Source: MWEH01 sp964392385 (GTDB lineage: Bacteria; Bacillota; Clostridia; Christensenellales; DTU072). Taken from it: a DNA stretch of 64,000 bases. The position numbers and the translations under genes were made by a program. Under the pieces are notes generated by a model, which had not been told where the DNA came from, did not search any database, and was given only the letters and a program-made list of their open reading frames with translations. The stretch is taken from the NCBI GenBank assembly GCA_964392385.1, contig CAYMPR010000003.1:9228-73227 (forward strand), in the 5' to 3' direction. Shown piece after piece: positions 9,027 through 20,000 of this stretch. How positions within the stretch are numbered: position 1 is the first letter of the stretch; the number at the start of each line of letters is the position of its first letter.

Positions 9027-12000
9027 TTAATTGCCGTTAATTTTCCTTGCAAAGAGTACTATGTCTGTTAGCGTGCTCTTGCCATCAGAATTATAGTCCA
9101 TAACATACTTCTTGTTTTCGCCAGCTAGAACCCTATTTGCCATGGAGTCTAAGTCGCTTTGAGTAATACTTCCATCACCATTTGAATCGCCAAACACATT
9201 GACCTCAAATTCATAAATAGTAACTCCATCAGCATTTAAAAATCTAACTTTATCGCCAGTTCTCAGATTTCTAGTAGTTAGTGGGTTTAACTCGACATTG
9301 TTTTTATCAAGTATTGTTGGTGTAAGATATGCTGCATAATTAAATCTTCCATCTAAATTAGTAACTGCTTGATTGTCCGTTGAAACAGCTATAATCCTTT
9401 CTGTTTTATATACTTTAATAGAGGATGAATCAACACCACTAAGTGTTGTGTTGTCATCGGGATAAACCTCTACAGAAAATGACGTGGATTCACCACCTAC
9501 ATATCCAGCAATAATAACGGGCTGAATACCTGGGGACAATGGGTTATATGTTACTTTCAATTCATCTCCTACCACACTATTTTGTAAAGATCTGTCAGCT
9601 GAGCCACTTTGATACTTAACTGTTACTCTCATACCCCAAAAGTCGAGTGCTTCCCCGTATCCATAAGTTCTTTTAGTAGGTAGCGTGTTAATACTAATTT
9701 GCTGAACGATATCCGAAACATGGACTATTTTTGTTGTGGAGGCGTCCAAGTAGCCAAAAACAACCGCTTGTTCGCCTATTAAATTTGGATTATAGCTTGT
9801 TTGATAAGTCCCTTGATTAAGCTTCGTATTTGCCCCATTTGCGTATATTGCTCTTACTTCAAGTTCAAGTGGATCGCCAAATTTGTATTCGGTTTTTGTA
9901 AGCGCTACCGACAAAGTTTTAACATAGTTTCTAACGGTACAATATATATTCCATGTTTTTATAATAATACCATCTGGGTTATATCTAATAGTAATAGTTT
10001 GATTAGAAGGAAGTATTAAAGGCTCACTATTAAATTCAGGAGTAAAGGAATAGTCTGTTGCATTATAGAATTCATCTACATATGCTCCTGAACGCATATT
10101 TAGTCTAAACTTTCCTGTTTCTGGCGCAAATGTCTCACCATATTTATAATCGGCTTTGGGCGGATCTAACATGTCAATAAACGAAAATACATCTATTATT
10201 TCCATTTGGAAGGTCTTAGTTAATGAGTAACCCTCATCGGAATAAACTAGTGTTACAGTTTGAAATCCTAGCTTTGTAGAATAATCTTCAATGCTATTTA
10301 AAGACTGATCGGAATTATTCTTGAACGTTAAAGAATATAATACAGGAGAAATTAAAGTGCTGCCCCTCTTTTTCATATTAACATACACATTTATATCGAG
10401 TCTCTCGCCATATTTAACTGTTTGCGTAGGGATATCTTCAACATACTCTGGAATATCCGTGATTTTTATATATACATATTTCCAAGTTCCTAAATATCTT
10501 GCACCAAATTGCTGAGTAGCTCCTACTAGTTCCCTATCATATCTTGTTTCCATTGGGAGTTCAGTTATAGTTCCACCAGCTGATAGTGTCTTTCTTATTT
10601 GTATATCTTCTGGCGATGGGGCAGGATCAAGAGGACCTGAACTATACTCATATTCAATTGGATTTTCTAGTGTCCCTTGCCCTTCAGGAGTTAATATTAC
10701 CCATCCACTAATTGGAGCTAGGCCTCTTGCGGTAACTACTACAGATTCAAAAAGCTCGTCGGTAATTGTTACTACTTCTCCTTCAACCCTACTAAATCTT
10801 GTATAAAAACCATATGTAACGTTTTGTTGTGTTTCATCATTGCCTTCTTGATAGATTAATTGATTATTAAAGCCCGTAATTTGATACCAAAAATTAGGTG
10901 TTGTTGCTTTTTCTTTAACACTAATTCTAGAACCTTGACCTTGCACAAAATATATGTCTATTGGAATAGAACTACTATGCTCAAAGTAATGAATATAGTC
11001 TACATTGTCTTTCCCTGGGTATGCAAAACTTCCTGCCATCGCAACATTTATTACTACTTTAGGCGCATTTAATACCGCGTTATTATTAGCCTTATCGGTG
11101 TACTCTACACTTATTAAATGAGAGCCACGAATTGACCCATTAAAGCCTGAAAAAGTGATATTAGGCGAATCGAAATCTTCACTTCTAACTGTACTTGAGG
11201 CCATATTTAGCGTTAATTGTTCGGTATTACTAAAGGACGAACCAAATATATATGTGCTTTGACGAGGTGTGTAAATTACACTTTCAACTACATCTAGAAC
11301 TGTTATTGTATAAAATATTTCTAAATCATTTCCAAAATTAGGGTCGGAAAATTTAACTGTCAAAACCTGGTCCCCTAGAAGAGTTGGGTTGTAGCCAAAA
11401 ACTTTTGCTATATTTACATTTTGTAACGATGTACTTGCATCACTAAATGTTGCTTTTATAATTCCCTCATCATTGCCTTCAGAGCTTAAAGGCTCATCAT
11501 ATTTGTATTGTTTTTTGGGTTCAGTATCGAATTCTATTTTACTTACATATTTAAGTACTGAAACTGAGATAGTGTCAGATGCGCCCATATATGTAACTGT
11601 TACCTGCTTTTCACCAATTACCGAGGAATTATATGAAGAAAGCATATCTGCCTTAACGGGAACGACTATAGGTGAGGCCGCACCAATAGTAACATTCATT
11701 GTTAGATAATTAAGGCTAATAACTCCATTGTGCCTAATTTTAAGCGGTGTTTGTGATTGTGTAACATCAATAGTTACTGTCTCTTCAACAATAGTTACTA
11801 CACATATATCTGTATAAGTAATGCCACCAACAGTGATACTAATTGTTATTTCTGCAACTCCAGCTTCTAGCCCTGTTACAACTCCTGTTCCTTGATCAAC
11901 TGTTGCAACTGCTGTATCACTTGAACTATAGCTAGGGGTAGCAATACCCACATTTGTAGCATCAAGAGGCACTAAAGTATGATTAAGTTTAACAGTTTTA

Positions 12001-15000
12001 GTCTTAATTAATGTAACTGCTTCGTAATCAAACGATATTGCAGTTAGAGGTTTTTCTTCATATATAGTGATAGTTACTTGAGATGCTATTGTAGTTCCAT
12101 TAATTCTAGCTGTAATTACTGCGCTACCAACCTTGTGACCATATAGCCTTGCTACTTTATATGAGGTTCCTTCCGCAAACATGTTTACTGACACAATGGA
12201 CGGATCGGAAGAAGTAAAAACAACTCTTTGATAGGTTGCGTCTTGCGGGGAAACAGTGACTGTTAATAATTTGGAGCCATTTTTTATAATCCTACTATCT
12301 ACTCCCTCTAAATCAGGTGTAGAAATACTAGAAGCTTGAATATAGTTTTCTGGTAAAATCAATAAATTTGTCATCGCAGTGTTGGTTTCATATTGAGGAT
12401 TACCTTGCCCTCTATATTCTACAAAGCCATCTTCCCTCAAATACATACTGTGGTTTTCGCCACCATCTAAGGAGATGATGTCATATAAGTTAGTGACATT
12501 ACATTGTCCGTTTGTATTATCTCCAGAAGCAACTACTGTTCCATTTTCAAGAAGCGCTAGAATGTGTCTAGAGCCCGAGGCAATACTTACAACATTTGTA
12601 AAAGCAGAAGGAGTAAAGGTATATGGGAAATTACCTAAAATTTGCACACTTCCATTGGTTTTTAATACAGCAGTAAAACTTTCTCCTGCAGAAATCTCTT
12701 TTACGCCCGTAACGCCTGAAACTGCACATTGGCCACTTGAATTATCACCTGCAGCAAAAAGATTTCCGTTTGAATCAAGTCCAATTATATGCCTAGCTCC
12801 AGCAGTTATTGCTACAATATTTCTCCAAGAACCCACTTGAAGTTGTAAGTAGTCATTAACCCCCACCCCAATAACCGTTCCATCGGATAATAAGGCATAG
12901 GATGTATAATCACCTGCAGCAACCTGCTTTACATTTGTCCAGCCCGAAACTTCCATCTCTCCAAAGAAATTTTCGCCGTAAGATGATACTGTCATATTTC
13001 TACTAAGTGCTAAAAGATGCTTTCTTCCTACTGCTACTGCTGAAATATTCTCCTCTCCGCGGATTCCCCAAATACCCGAAGAGGCGGAGCCTGATGCTTG
13101 CACAAGCCCATTATTATCAATTCCTATACTGATTTGAGGGGCCGCAAAAACTCTTGCGAGTGTTTCGCTATCTGAATCTAAAATATCTTGCCAAGTATAT
13201 GCCCCACCTGTAGTTACTGCATAAGACGATATCGTTTCTTTGGTGTATCCTTCAGCGTTTGTAACAGATATTCTTAGCTTAGCGGGTACACTTTCCGATA
13301 AAAAGCTGCCTAAATAGAATGAGGTGTTAATAACGTTACCTTTATCTCTTGCAACGAAGGGACATTCAAATATTCTTTGACCATCATTATATTTAGCATT
13401 AAAATCACTTAAATTTAAGTTGTTTGTAGCGATAACCGCATTTGAAGAATTTAATAGTTCTACCTTTATATTTGCTAAATAGCTGAGATTTAAACTATTA
13501 GCAATATTTAGTTCAGTTCTAACTCCCGCCCAATCAGTAGCGTTATAGAATGAAGCTTGATTAATACCTATTTTCCCATCGAAATAGTTTTGCTCAATAA
13601 CATTATAGTTATCTGATAGGCTTACTCTAAATTGAGCTTGCTCGCTATTTACTGAAAGTGCCTCTATAACAACTTTACTATTATCGCCATCAGAAAAGAA
13701 AATGTAGCTATAATTCCATTTGTCTATTCCATTCGCATTGCCTATAGACCTAAAATATGGGTTCTGGGGCGAAAGATTTGCCTTTTCTATATCACGTGCT
13801 GATGCATTATATATCAAATTAGCGGCTCCATCTGGGTTCATTGTAACTAAAGGTCTAAAAACGTAAACTTCATCAGGGTAGTTACTAGACTCAAATTTTG
13901 CATCTCTATTCCCAGGACTAGATTGCCCCGCTGGAACGTTAGTTTCTCTTACTCTATATACAATAAGTCCCGTACTAGGAAGAGATGAATCGTACCTGGA
14001 TGATATTATAGGGTTTCTATACTCAATCATAAAGTACTCATTGGGCTTATCTGAACGTCTAATCTTGTAGGATAGAACATCCGTCTCTAAATACGATGTA
14101 GAAACTGGCGCTAGCGTATAAATCCCATTGGATATAATATCAACAATTTGGCCCGATCCTATTCCACCTACATATTTGTCTCTCATATAGGTTAACATGT
14201 ATTGTGGCATTGATGTATTTGAGCCCATTAAGTCCCATTTACCTACAGGAACAAAATCATATTCGTAGTGATATAAGTCAGGTGCTCCAAGTACGTGCCC
14301 CATTTCGTGGCACAACACCCCAACATTAATACTTGTAGTAAAGTTTAGTGAATAATCCCCAACTTTATATGCGCCTATATAACTAGTAGAAGCTCCATCA
14401 ATTGAGTCTAAATTCCAGCTATGTGGCCACAAAAGTCCACCCCACGTATCCTCGTTATCACCGCAAATTAAAAAGCTTACGCTGTCGATATAGCCATCAT
14501 CGTTAATGTCTAAATCCTTGCCAGTTAAGTTAAATTTGCTTTGTGCCCCGCTTACTGCACCACCAAGAAGCTGACTTTCCCTTGTTCTTCTTTCTATTGT
14601 ATTAGAAGCTTCAATATCGTAATAACTTCTATTTCCACCATTATGTACATATACTGCAAGATTTGTTTCTCTAGGCAAATAACTATTTATGGTTACTTGG
14701 TTATTTGACATAGTCTCATAGTAATTTTTTAAAGAGTTTACAGTGTTATTAAAATATGAATCAAAAACTGATATGGCAGAATCTACAACTGCTTGGGGCG
14801 TATCATTAAACTTAACTAAAATAACTACGTTTGTTATTGTCCTTTTGTCGGCAGGATCAAGTGCTAGTAGGGGCCTTTGATTAACTGTAATCATTTCGTC
14901 GCCCGATGAAGATAACGAAACTTGCCCGCCGTATGGAGCACCCCTATCGATTTTTGATAATAATTCTGGGTTTAATGAAAAATCAATTTCTGAAGCAGTT

Positions 15001-15362
15001 AGCTTGTCTACTGAAAAAATATCTTTCTCGCTTGATGAAAAGCTAATCCCCGATGAAACAACCTTACCATCCACTAATGTACCATATGTTAAAGTTTTCT
15101 CTAGACCATCTCTAATTAATACAAATCCATTATTATCGTGAAAGTATCTAAAATACTCATCTCCACTTTCAAAAAACTCAACCTCCTCACCACTATTTAG
15201 CACCATGCTCTTTTGGAAGGTGTATTTGCCATATGATTCAGCTGGAGTGTCAACAAAACTACTTATAGCATTATTATTTACAAAGGAAAAAGCCCCAATT
15301 GCAACTATAGTTACCAAAAGAAGAAAAAGTGTAATATATATTGAAAGCCTTTTTGTATTCAT
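9027..15362 (-). CDS. Secreted M6-family metalloprotease with RCC1, Ig-like and dockerin domains
   Basis: 2111 residues. A signal peptide (about residues 1-30) precedes a propeptide and an M6 (immune inhibitor A-like) zinc protease domain with HEMGHVLGAPDLY near residue 350. Later come a beta-sandwich region, then RCC1-type propeller repeats (about 750-1020; AVGRKHLLALS, AAGDYTSYALLSDGTVIGVG, ITAGARHIIGLDSNG). Two Big_2 domains follow (about 1030-1190; one ends GLEAGVAEITISI), then about six Big_3-like modules marked by Y-x-Y/F-G-E/D-x-L. The C-terminus is a two-loop dockerin: GDSNGDGSITQSDLDSM and DYNSDGKSTLTDIVLFAR. It is likely exported and docked on the neighbouring cohesin lipoprotein. 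No strong ribosome binding site precedes the ATG at 15362. Substrate unknown. Confidence 0.88.
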   Translation of the reverse strand: MNTKRLSIYITLFLLLVTIVAIGAFSFVNNNAISSFVDTPAESYGKYTFQKSMVLNSGEEVEFFESGDEYFRYFHDNNGFVLIRDGLEKTLTYGTLVDGKVVSSGISFSSSEKDIFSVDKLTASEIDFSLNPELLSKIDRGAPYGGQVSLSSSGDEMITVNQRPLLALDPADKRTITNVVILVKFNDTPQAVVDSAISVFDSYFNNTVNSLKNYYETMSNNQVTINSYLPRETNLAVYVHNGGNRSYYDIEASNTIERRTRESQLLGGAVSGAQSKFNLTGKDLDINDDGYIDSVSFLICGDNEDTWGGLLWPHSWNLDSIDGASTSYIGAYKVGDYSLNFTTSINVGVLCHEMGHVLGAPDLYHYEYDFVPVGKWDLMGSNTSMPQYMLTYMRDKYVGGIGSGQIVDIISNGIYTLAPVSTSYLETDVLSYKIRRSDKPNEYFMIEYRNPIISSRYDSSLPSTGLIVYRVRETNVPAGQSSPGNRDAKFESSNYPDEVYVFRPLVTMNPDGAANLIYNASARDIEKANLSPQNPYFRSIGNANGIDKWNYSYIFFSDGDNSKVVIEALSVNSEQAQFRVSLSDNYNVIEQNYFDGKIGINQASFYNATDWAGVRTELNIANSLNLSYLANIKVELLNSSNAVIATNNLNLSDFNAKYNDGQRIFECPFVARDKGNVINTSFYLGSFLSESVPAKLRISVTNAEGYTKETISSYAVTTGGAYTWQDILDSDSETLARVFAAPQISIGIDNNGLVQASGSASSGIWGIRGEENISAVAVGRKHLLALSRNMTVSSYGENFFGEMEVSGWTNVKQVAAGDYTSYALLSDGTVIGVGVNDYLQLQVGSWRNIVAITAGARHIIGLDSNGNLFAAGDNSSGQCAVSGVTGVKEISAGESFTAVLKTNGSVQILGNFPYTFTPSAFTNVVSIASGSRHILALLENGTVVASGDNTNGQCNVTNLYDIISLDGGENHSMYLREDGFVEYRGQGNPQYETNTAMTNLLILPENYIQASSISTPDLEGVDSRIIKNGSKLLTVTVSPQDATYQRVVFTSSDPSIVSVNMFAEGTSYKVARLYGHKVGSAVITARINGTTIASQVTITIYEEKPLTAISFDYEAVTLIKTKTVKLNHTLVPLDATNVGIATPSYSSSDTAVATVDQGTGVVTGLEAGVAEITISITVGGITYTDICVVTIVEETVTIDVTQSQTPLKIRHNGVISLNYLTMNVTIGAASPIVVPVKADMLSSYNSSVIGEKQVTVTYMGASDTISVSVLKYVSKIEFDTEPKKQYKYDEPLSSEGNDEGIIKATFSDASTSLQNVNIAKVFGYNPTLLGDQVLTVKFSDPNFGNDLEIFYTITVLDVVESVIYTPRQSTYIFGSSFSNTEQLTLNMASSTVRSEDFDSPNITFSGFNGSIRGSHLISVEYTDKANNNAVLNAPKVVINVAMAGSFAYPGKDNVDYIHYFEHSSSIPIDIYFVQGQGSRISVKEKATTPNFWYQITGFNNQLIYQEGNDETQQNVTYGFYTRFSRVEGEVVTITDELFESVVVTARGLAPISGWVILTPEGQGTLENPIEYEYSSGPLDPAPSPEDIQIRKTLSAGGTITELPMETRYDRELVGATQQFGARYLGTWKYVYIKITDIPEYVEDIPTQTVKYGERLDINVYVNMKKRGSTLISPVLYSLTFKNNSDQSLNSIEDYSTKLGFQTVTLVYSDEGYSLTKTFQMEIIDVFSFIDMLDPPKADYKYGETFAPETGKFRLNMRSGAYVDEFYNATDYSFTPEFNSEPLILPSNQTITIRYNPDGIIIKTWNIYCTVRNYVKTLSVALTKTEYKFGDPLELEVRAIYANGANTKLNQGTYQTSYNPNLIGEQAVVFGYLDASTTKIVHVSDIVQQISINTLPTKRTYGYGEALDFWGMRVTVKYQSGSADRSLQNSVVGDELKVTYNPLSPGIQPVIIAGYVGGESTSFSVEVYPDDNTTLSGVDSSSIKVYKTERIIAVSTDNQAVTNLDGRFNYAAYLTPTILDKNNVELNPLTTRNLRTGDKVRFLNADGVTIYEFEVNVFGDSNGDGSITQSDLDSMANRVLAGENKKYVMDYNSDGKSTLTDIVLFARKINGN

Positions 15363-15623
15363 TTTATTGATTTTTTATCTGGGGCAGTTATTATCTTGGT
15401 TTTTCTTTAGCTTTGTTCCATTACTTGGTTATAATACCCCGATTTTGTATATATAATATAACACATGCGCGCGTAACATTAAATACCAAGCTATACCTCT
15501 CCATACTTATTATCTCACTTTTAATTGTATATTATGTGATAGCTACTTGATTTAGTGTAATTACAATATTTTATTGATAGACTTTTTAATCTTAAATGTT
15601 CAAGTATTATTAATTTACTATTA

Positions 15624-16853
15624 TTATAGGTAACTTATAGGAATAATCCTATCTTCCCCTTTGAGTGTAATTAGATTTTCGTACATACAAACCACTCCAC
15701 CACTTCCTCTCTTTTTCCCATCTATCCCATCAATAGCGCAAAATGAACTGATATCTTTACTATCAGGGTTTCCATTTTTCTTAATCTCTATGGGGTAAAG
15801 AGTACCATCTTTTTCAATTAATAAATCTATTTCGCGCATATCTTTGTCTCTGTAGTAATATAGAGGTAAATCTAAATATCCAGCATTATAGTAGCTTTTT
15901 ATTATTTCAGAAATAACATAAGTCTCAAAGAAAGCACCTGCCATTGAGCCACTCTTTAATACGTCTACAGAGTTCCATCTTGTCAGATATGCGGCAAGAG
16001 CAGTATCTAAAAAATATAGTTTGGGAGTTTTTACGGTTCTTTTTGATATGTTGTTATAATATGGGTGAAGTAAATACACTAGACCCGATCCACAAAGTAT
16101 TGATAACCATCTCTCCGCTGTAGGTTGCGATATGCCCACATTTCTTGATATTGCGGTAAGATTTAACATTTGTGCTGTATTTGCAGCTACAACTGTCATA
16201 AAGTTCATAAATTTTAACTCGTCGCCTACTTGAGCTAGTTTTCTTACGTCTCTTTCGATATATGTTTTTACATAGGAGCCATAAAACATTTGAATATCCA
16301 TGTTTGAATTTACATAAAGTTCTGGCATCGTTCCTCTTTGTATAGCCTTCCAAATAGAATCATACTTAAGCTTCACCGAGCCAGCGGCTTTTCTTGATTG
16401 AAAATACTCCTCTGATGGCAAAAATGGTTCATTAAAACTAATATTTTCTATTTCTCTAAGCGATAATCCCAACAAATTAATGATTCCCAGTCTCCCCGCT
16501 AAAGATTCGCTTACATTTTTCATAATTTGAAACTGTTGCGAACCAGACATCAAGAATAACCCCTTACCATGATTTTCATCCAAAATCATCTTAATATATG
16601 GGAATAGATTTGGAGCATATTGAATTTCATCAATAAATATTGGGGGAGGATTATCTTTTAGAAATATCCCTCCATCTTCAATTGCGGATTTCATCATTAT
16701 AGAATCATCTAACGTGACAAATCTAATATCCTTTGCATACTCTTTTAAAACTGTAGTCTTACCAACTTGCCTAGGTCCAGTTACCAAAACTGCCCCAAAC
16801 ATTTCTGAAGCTTTTTTTATTGTCTCTGTAATCGCCCGCTTGATATATCGCAT
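15624..16853 (-). CDS. AAA_14/DUF4143 ATPase
   Basis: A 409-residue ATPase of the AAA_14-DUF4143 family. Walker A is VTGPRQVGKTT (about residues 24-34) and Walker B is IFIDEIQYAPN. The sensor-like segment LFLMSGSQQF follows. The C-terminal DUF4143 domain contains a winged-helix-like part (AISRNVGISQPTAERWL) and a nuclease-like PIEIKKNG stretch typical of the family. Its cellular role is not established; many copies are scattered in genomes and some are thought to travel with mobile or defence loci. AAAGGAG lies eight bases before the ATG at 16853 and a clean promoter lies at 16895-16923, so it is its own transcription unit between two secreted-protein genes. Confidence 0.88.
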   Translation of the reverse strand: MRYIKRAITETIKKASEMFGAVLVTGPRQVGKTTVLKEYAKDIRFVTLDDSIMMKSAIEDGGIFLKDNPPPIFIDEIQYAPNLFPYIKMILDENHGKGLFLMSGSQQFQIMKNVSESLAGRLGIINLLGLSLREIENISFNEPFLPSEEYFQSRKAAGSVKLKYDSIWKAIQRGTMPELYVNSNMDIQMFYGSYVKTYIERDVRKLAQVGDELKFMNFMTVVAANTAQMLNLTAISRNVGISQPTAERWLSILCGSGLVYLLHPYYNNISKRTVKTPKLYFLDTALAAYLTRWNSVDVLKSGSMAGAFFETYVISEIIKSYYNAGYLDLPLYYYRDKDMREIDLLIEKDGTLYPIEIKKNGNPDSKDISSFCAIDGIDGKKRGSGGVVCMYENLITLKGEDRIIPISYL

Positions 16854-16894
16854 AATATATGCTCCTTTCTCCGTCTATTTTAATATACAATATT

Positions 16895-16923
16895 ATTATA
16901 GCCGAAAATCAAACGATAATCAA
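16895..16923 (-). promoter_or_regulatory. Promoter of the AAA_14/DUF4143 gene
   Basis: On the minus strand TTGATT (16923-16918), 17 bases, TATAAT (16900-16895). Correct spacing and position for the gene starting at 16853. Confidence 0.65.
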
Positions 16924-16965
16924 CAACTATGATTTTCATGTCTTTTGAAGTGCTTTTCACCTAAA

Positions 16966-16990
16966 CAAAAGCACCGATTATCTCGGTGCT
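16966..16990 (-). terminator. Intrinsic terminator of the giant gene
   Basis: Minus strand: AGCACCGA (16990-16983), loop GATAA, TCGGTGCT (16977-16970), then TTTGTTT. A perfect 8-bp stem 28 bases after the stop codon at 17018. Confidence 0.88.
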
Positions 16991-17017
16991 CTTTGGGTTT
17001 AATATTGGTTAAGATTT

Positions 17018-20000
17018 TTATGCCATTGAGGTTATATCTATTGCGACTATGTACTGGATGGTATTTGAAAGTCCAAGATTTGAGGTGAATGGAACATTTA
17101 GGACTAGGGTGTATCTTCCACCTGCTCTTGAGGCACCTGATGTTGTATGTCCAGTATTAATTCCAGCAAATCCTCCAGACACTTTGGTACCAAAGTACTT
17201 GGTGTTAAAGTTCCATTGACTTGAATCGTATTTATCTGCAGCCCAGTATACATCAGCCTTTGCCCATGATAATGGATAAATGTAATCCCAACTATACCCA
17301 GGATGCTCTACGTTCTTAAACGAGAAGAGTTCAAATTCAACTATTGGTGGATGAGCAGTCTTAACAGACATCATTGGTAAGTATCTAAGATCAAATGGCG
17401 CATTAACTGCTACAACTATCTTAGGAACATCATTTTGCTTAAATTGGCCTTGCTGTGCGTTGTATTGAGAGTAGAAGTTAGTTGAAGGTAACTTATTAGT
17501 TGCTGTATCGTAATTTTCTTCAAATCCATCAATTCCAAGAGTTGTTGGATAAATCCAAGATGCTGGAAGAGCTGGCTTAATAATTCCAAATCCGTAAACA
17601 GCATCTGGGTTATGCATATATGATGGGTATGCTTTTAGATTATCGATATTTTGTGGATCTCCATCTTGATAATACACTTCTGTTGAGGCAAAGGATGTAA
17701 CTATAATCTTACCACCTACTTGTTCCTGTGGGTTTGGATATGCTCTAAAGGATGTAGCTTCCCAGTTAATGTAACCTGGATCATCAAAATCTTGTGCTGG
17801 GACTGTATCATCTGCTCTTTGTGGCATACCTTTATGAGGCGTAATCTTTGATCCTTGAATTACTCTATCTCCTGCACCAGTTCTTGTAAACCCTACCTCT
17901 CTACCTGGATCATCGTAGAATTTATATGTTGAGCTATATTCAATAGGAATCATCTTATTTTGAGTTAGGTTAGTACCAGCAAATAATTGTCTATAGTATG
18001 AAGGTAAGGTATATGATTCATTTACTTGCACGGATACTAGGGTTGGAACGCTATTATTAACAAGAGTCTTTCTATTATCCACATAGAAGCCCCATCTAAT
18101 TGTTTGTCCACCACGACCACCAAGTGTTAGAGAAGCATATTGCCTAATTGTAGAACTTGCACCCCATGTTACATCATCAAAACTCCATTTATTGTAGTTA
18201 TTTAAGTATGTTCCGCCACCTCTTAAGTTTTCAAAGGTAAATGACATTGTGTTGTCAAATGTAACATTGTATGCATCGTTTGCATAAACATTGCTTTCGC
18301 TTTCAAGTAATATCCCAGCTAGAACTTCTAGAGCATAAATAGGTTGCCCAAGCTCAGTATATCCTTTAACTTTACGTTGAGTTTGTCCAGGCATTAGGAT
18401 TATTTCGCTTACTCCATACTTGGTGTTTTCGCTAAACACTATGTCGTCTGCTAGTACCCAAGATGTATCAATCTGGTAGTTAATTGAATAAGGTTGATTA
18501 TCTAAGTCGATTTGGAAGGTTGTGCTTACCGTTTCTTTGTTGTAGGCAATACGGGCTCTTCCTGATTTCATGTTAGTCCAAGCGGCATCTATGTCTACAT
18601 AGTAAACTCCAGGATCACCCATGCTTGAGCCTTCTGGGCCTACATAAACTCTCATGTGTTCTGGTAGTTTTACTCCGCCATTTGCAATAAAGTAATATGG
18701 ATTACTAATATAGTAGGTATCTTTATGATCAATTCCATACACTCTTAATATGTGTTCTGCTGAAGCAGGATCAACTTGATTTAACCACTGTTTATATGTC
18801 AATGTGCAGTTATTAAAGTAGCCTTCAGAATCCGATAAGTACTCAAGGTTTCCTGCAGGGTTCATTCTAATATCAACTATATATGATTCAACACATGGAA
18901 CATCAAATGGGGCAAGTTGCTGACCAATTGCGCCAAGACCAAATCCTGGGAGCTTAATATAGAATCTTGCATCTCTACCCTTGTAAGAAATACCACGTCC
19001 AGAATCAAGTATGAATCTAATAGGCAAAGTTTCCTCGGCTTCACTAAGTTCAAGTGCAGCTGGCGCATCTGCGTCTTGAGTAAAGAAATTAGCAGCAGCG
19101 CCTAGAGTGAAGGTTATATCATACATAGAAGTGTCGCCTTCTGACATGTTGCCAAACTTAATGGTGAAGGCAGCATTTGAAACAAACACGTCATTTACAA
19201 TCGCTTCAGATACGTCTTCAGTTGTATTGTAATCATACGGCTTAATTGAAGGTCTAACAGGTATGGGTTGTCCAAACTCATCATATATCAAATTACCAAG
19301 TTCATCTTTTTCATAAACTATATTTTCACCATCATAAACTAACTTAAATAGGTTGGTAAATTCGGTGACTGTTCTATCAAGCACACGGAATAAGAACGGC
19401 TTTCTTTGTGCAAATAGCGTATCATAAGCTTGCTTATCAGCAGAGGCTACTCCAGCTCTATTATATTGTATAGTTGCATAAGCAAAGTTATTCTTTTCAA
19501 TTCCCTTGTAGGTACGTCTAACCTTACTATCATCCCAAGTTACTTTCATTTGGTTAGTAGGACTCGTTATTCCATCTGTAAATGAGCCAACTAGTGGGAT
19601 ACCTTCAACTATGTCGTTAAATTGAACCTCTGTGCTAGTCTTTGGATAAATAATGTCTTTGTTATATGTCTCAAATGGGTCAAACACAAAGTGAAGTGGT
19701 GCATCTGCTCCTGTCTTATCNNNNNNNNNNNNNNNNNNNNNNNNNNNNNNNNNNNNNNNNNNNNNNNNNNNNNNNNNNNNNNNNNNNNNNNNNNNNNNNN
19801 NNNNNNNNNNNNNNNNNNNNCCAGGAACTGTTACTTCACTAATTAATGGATCTTCAACTGTATCAAATACATCTACGCCAACACTATATGTTAGCCCAAG
19901 TCCAGTGTAACCAGTAGCATCAACGTCTTGCCCCGCTCTAATTCCATATGGGTCAATAAAGTAAGCAATTGGTAGGCCTTCAGAATATGTCATATCTTGA

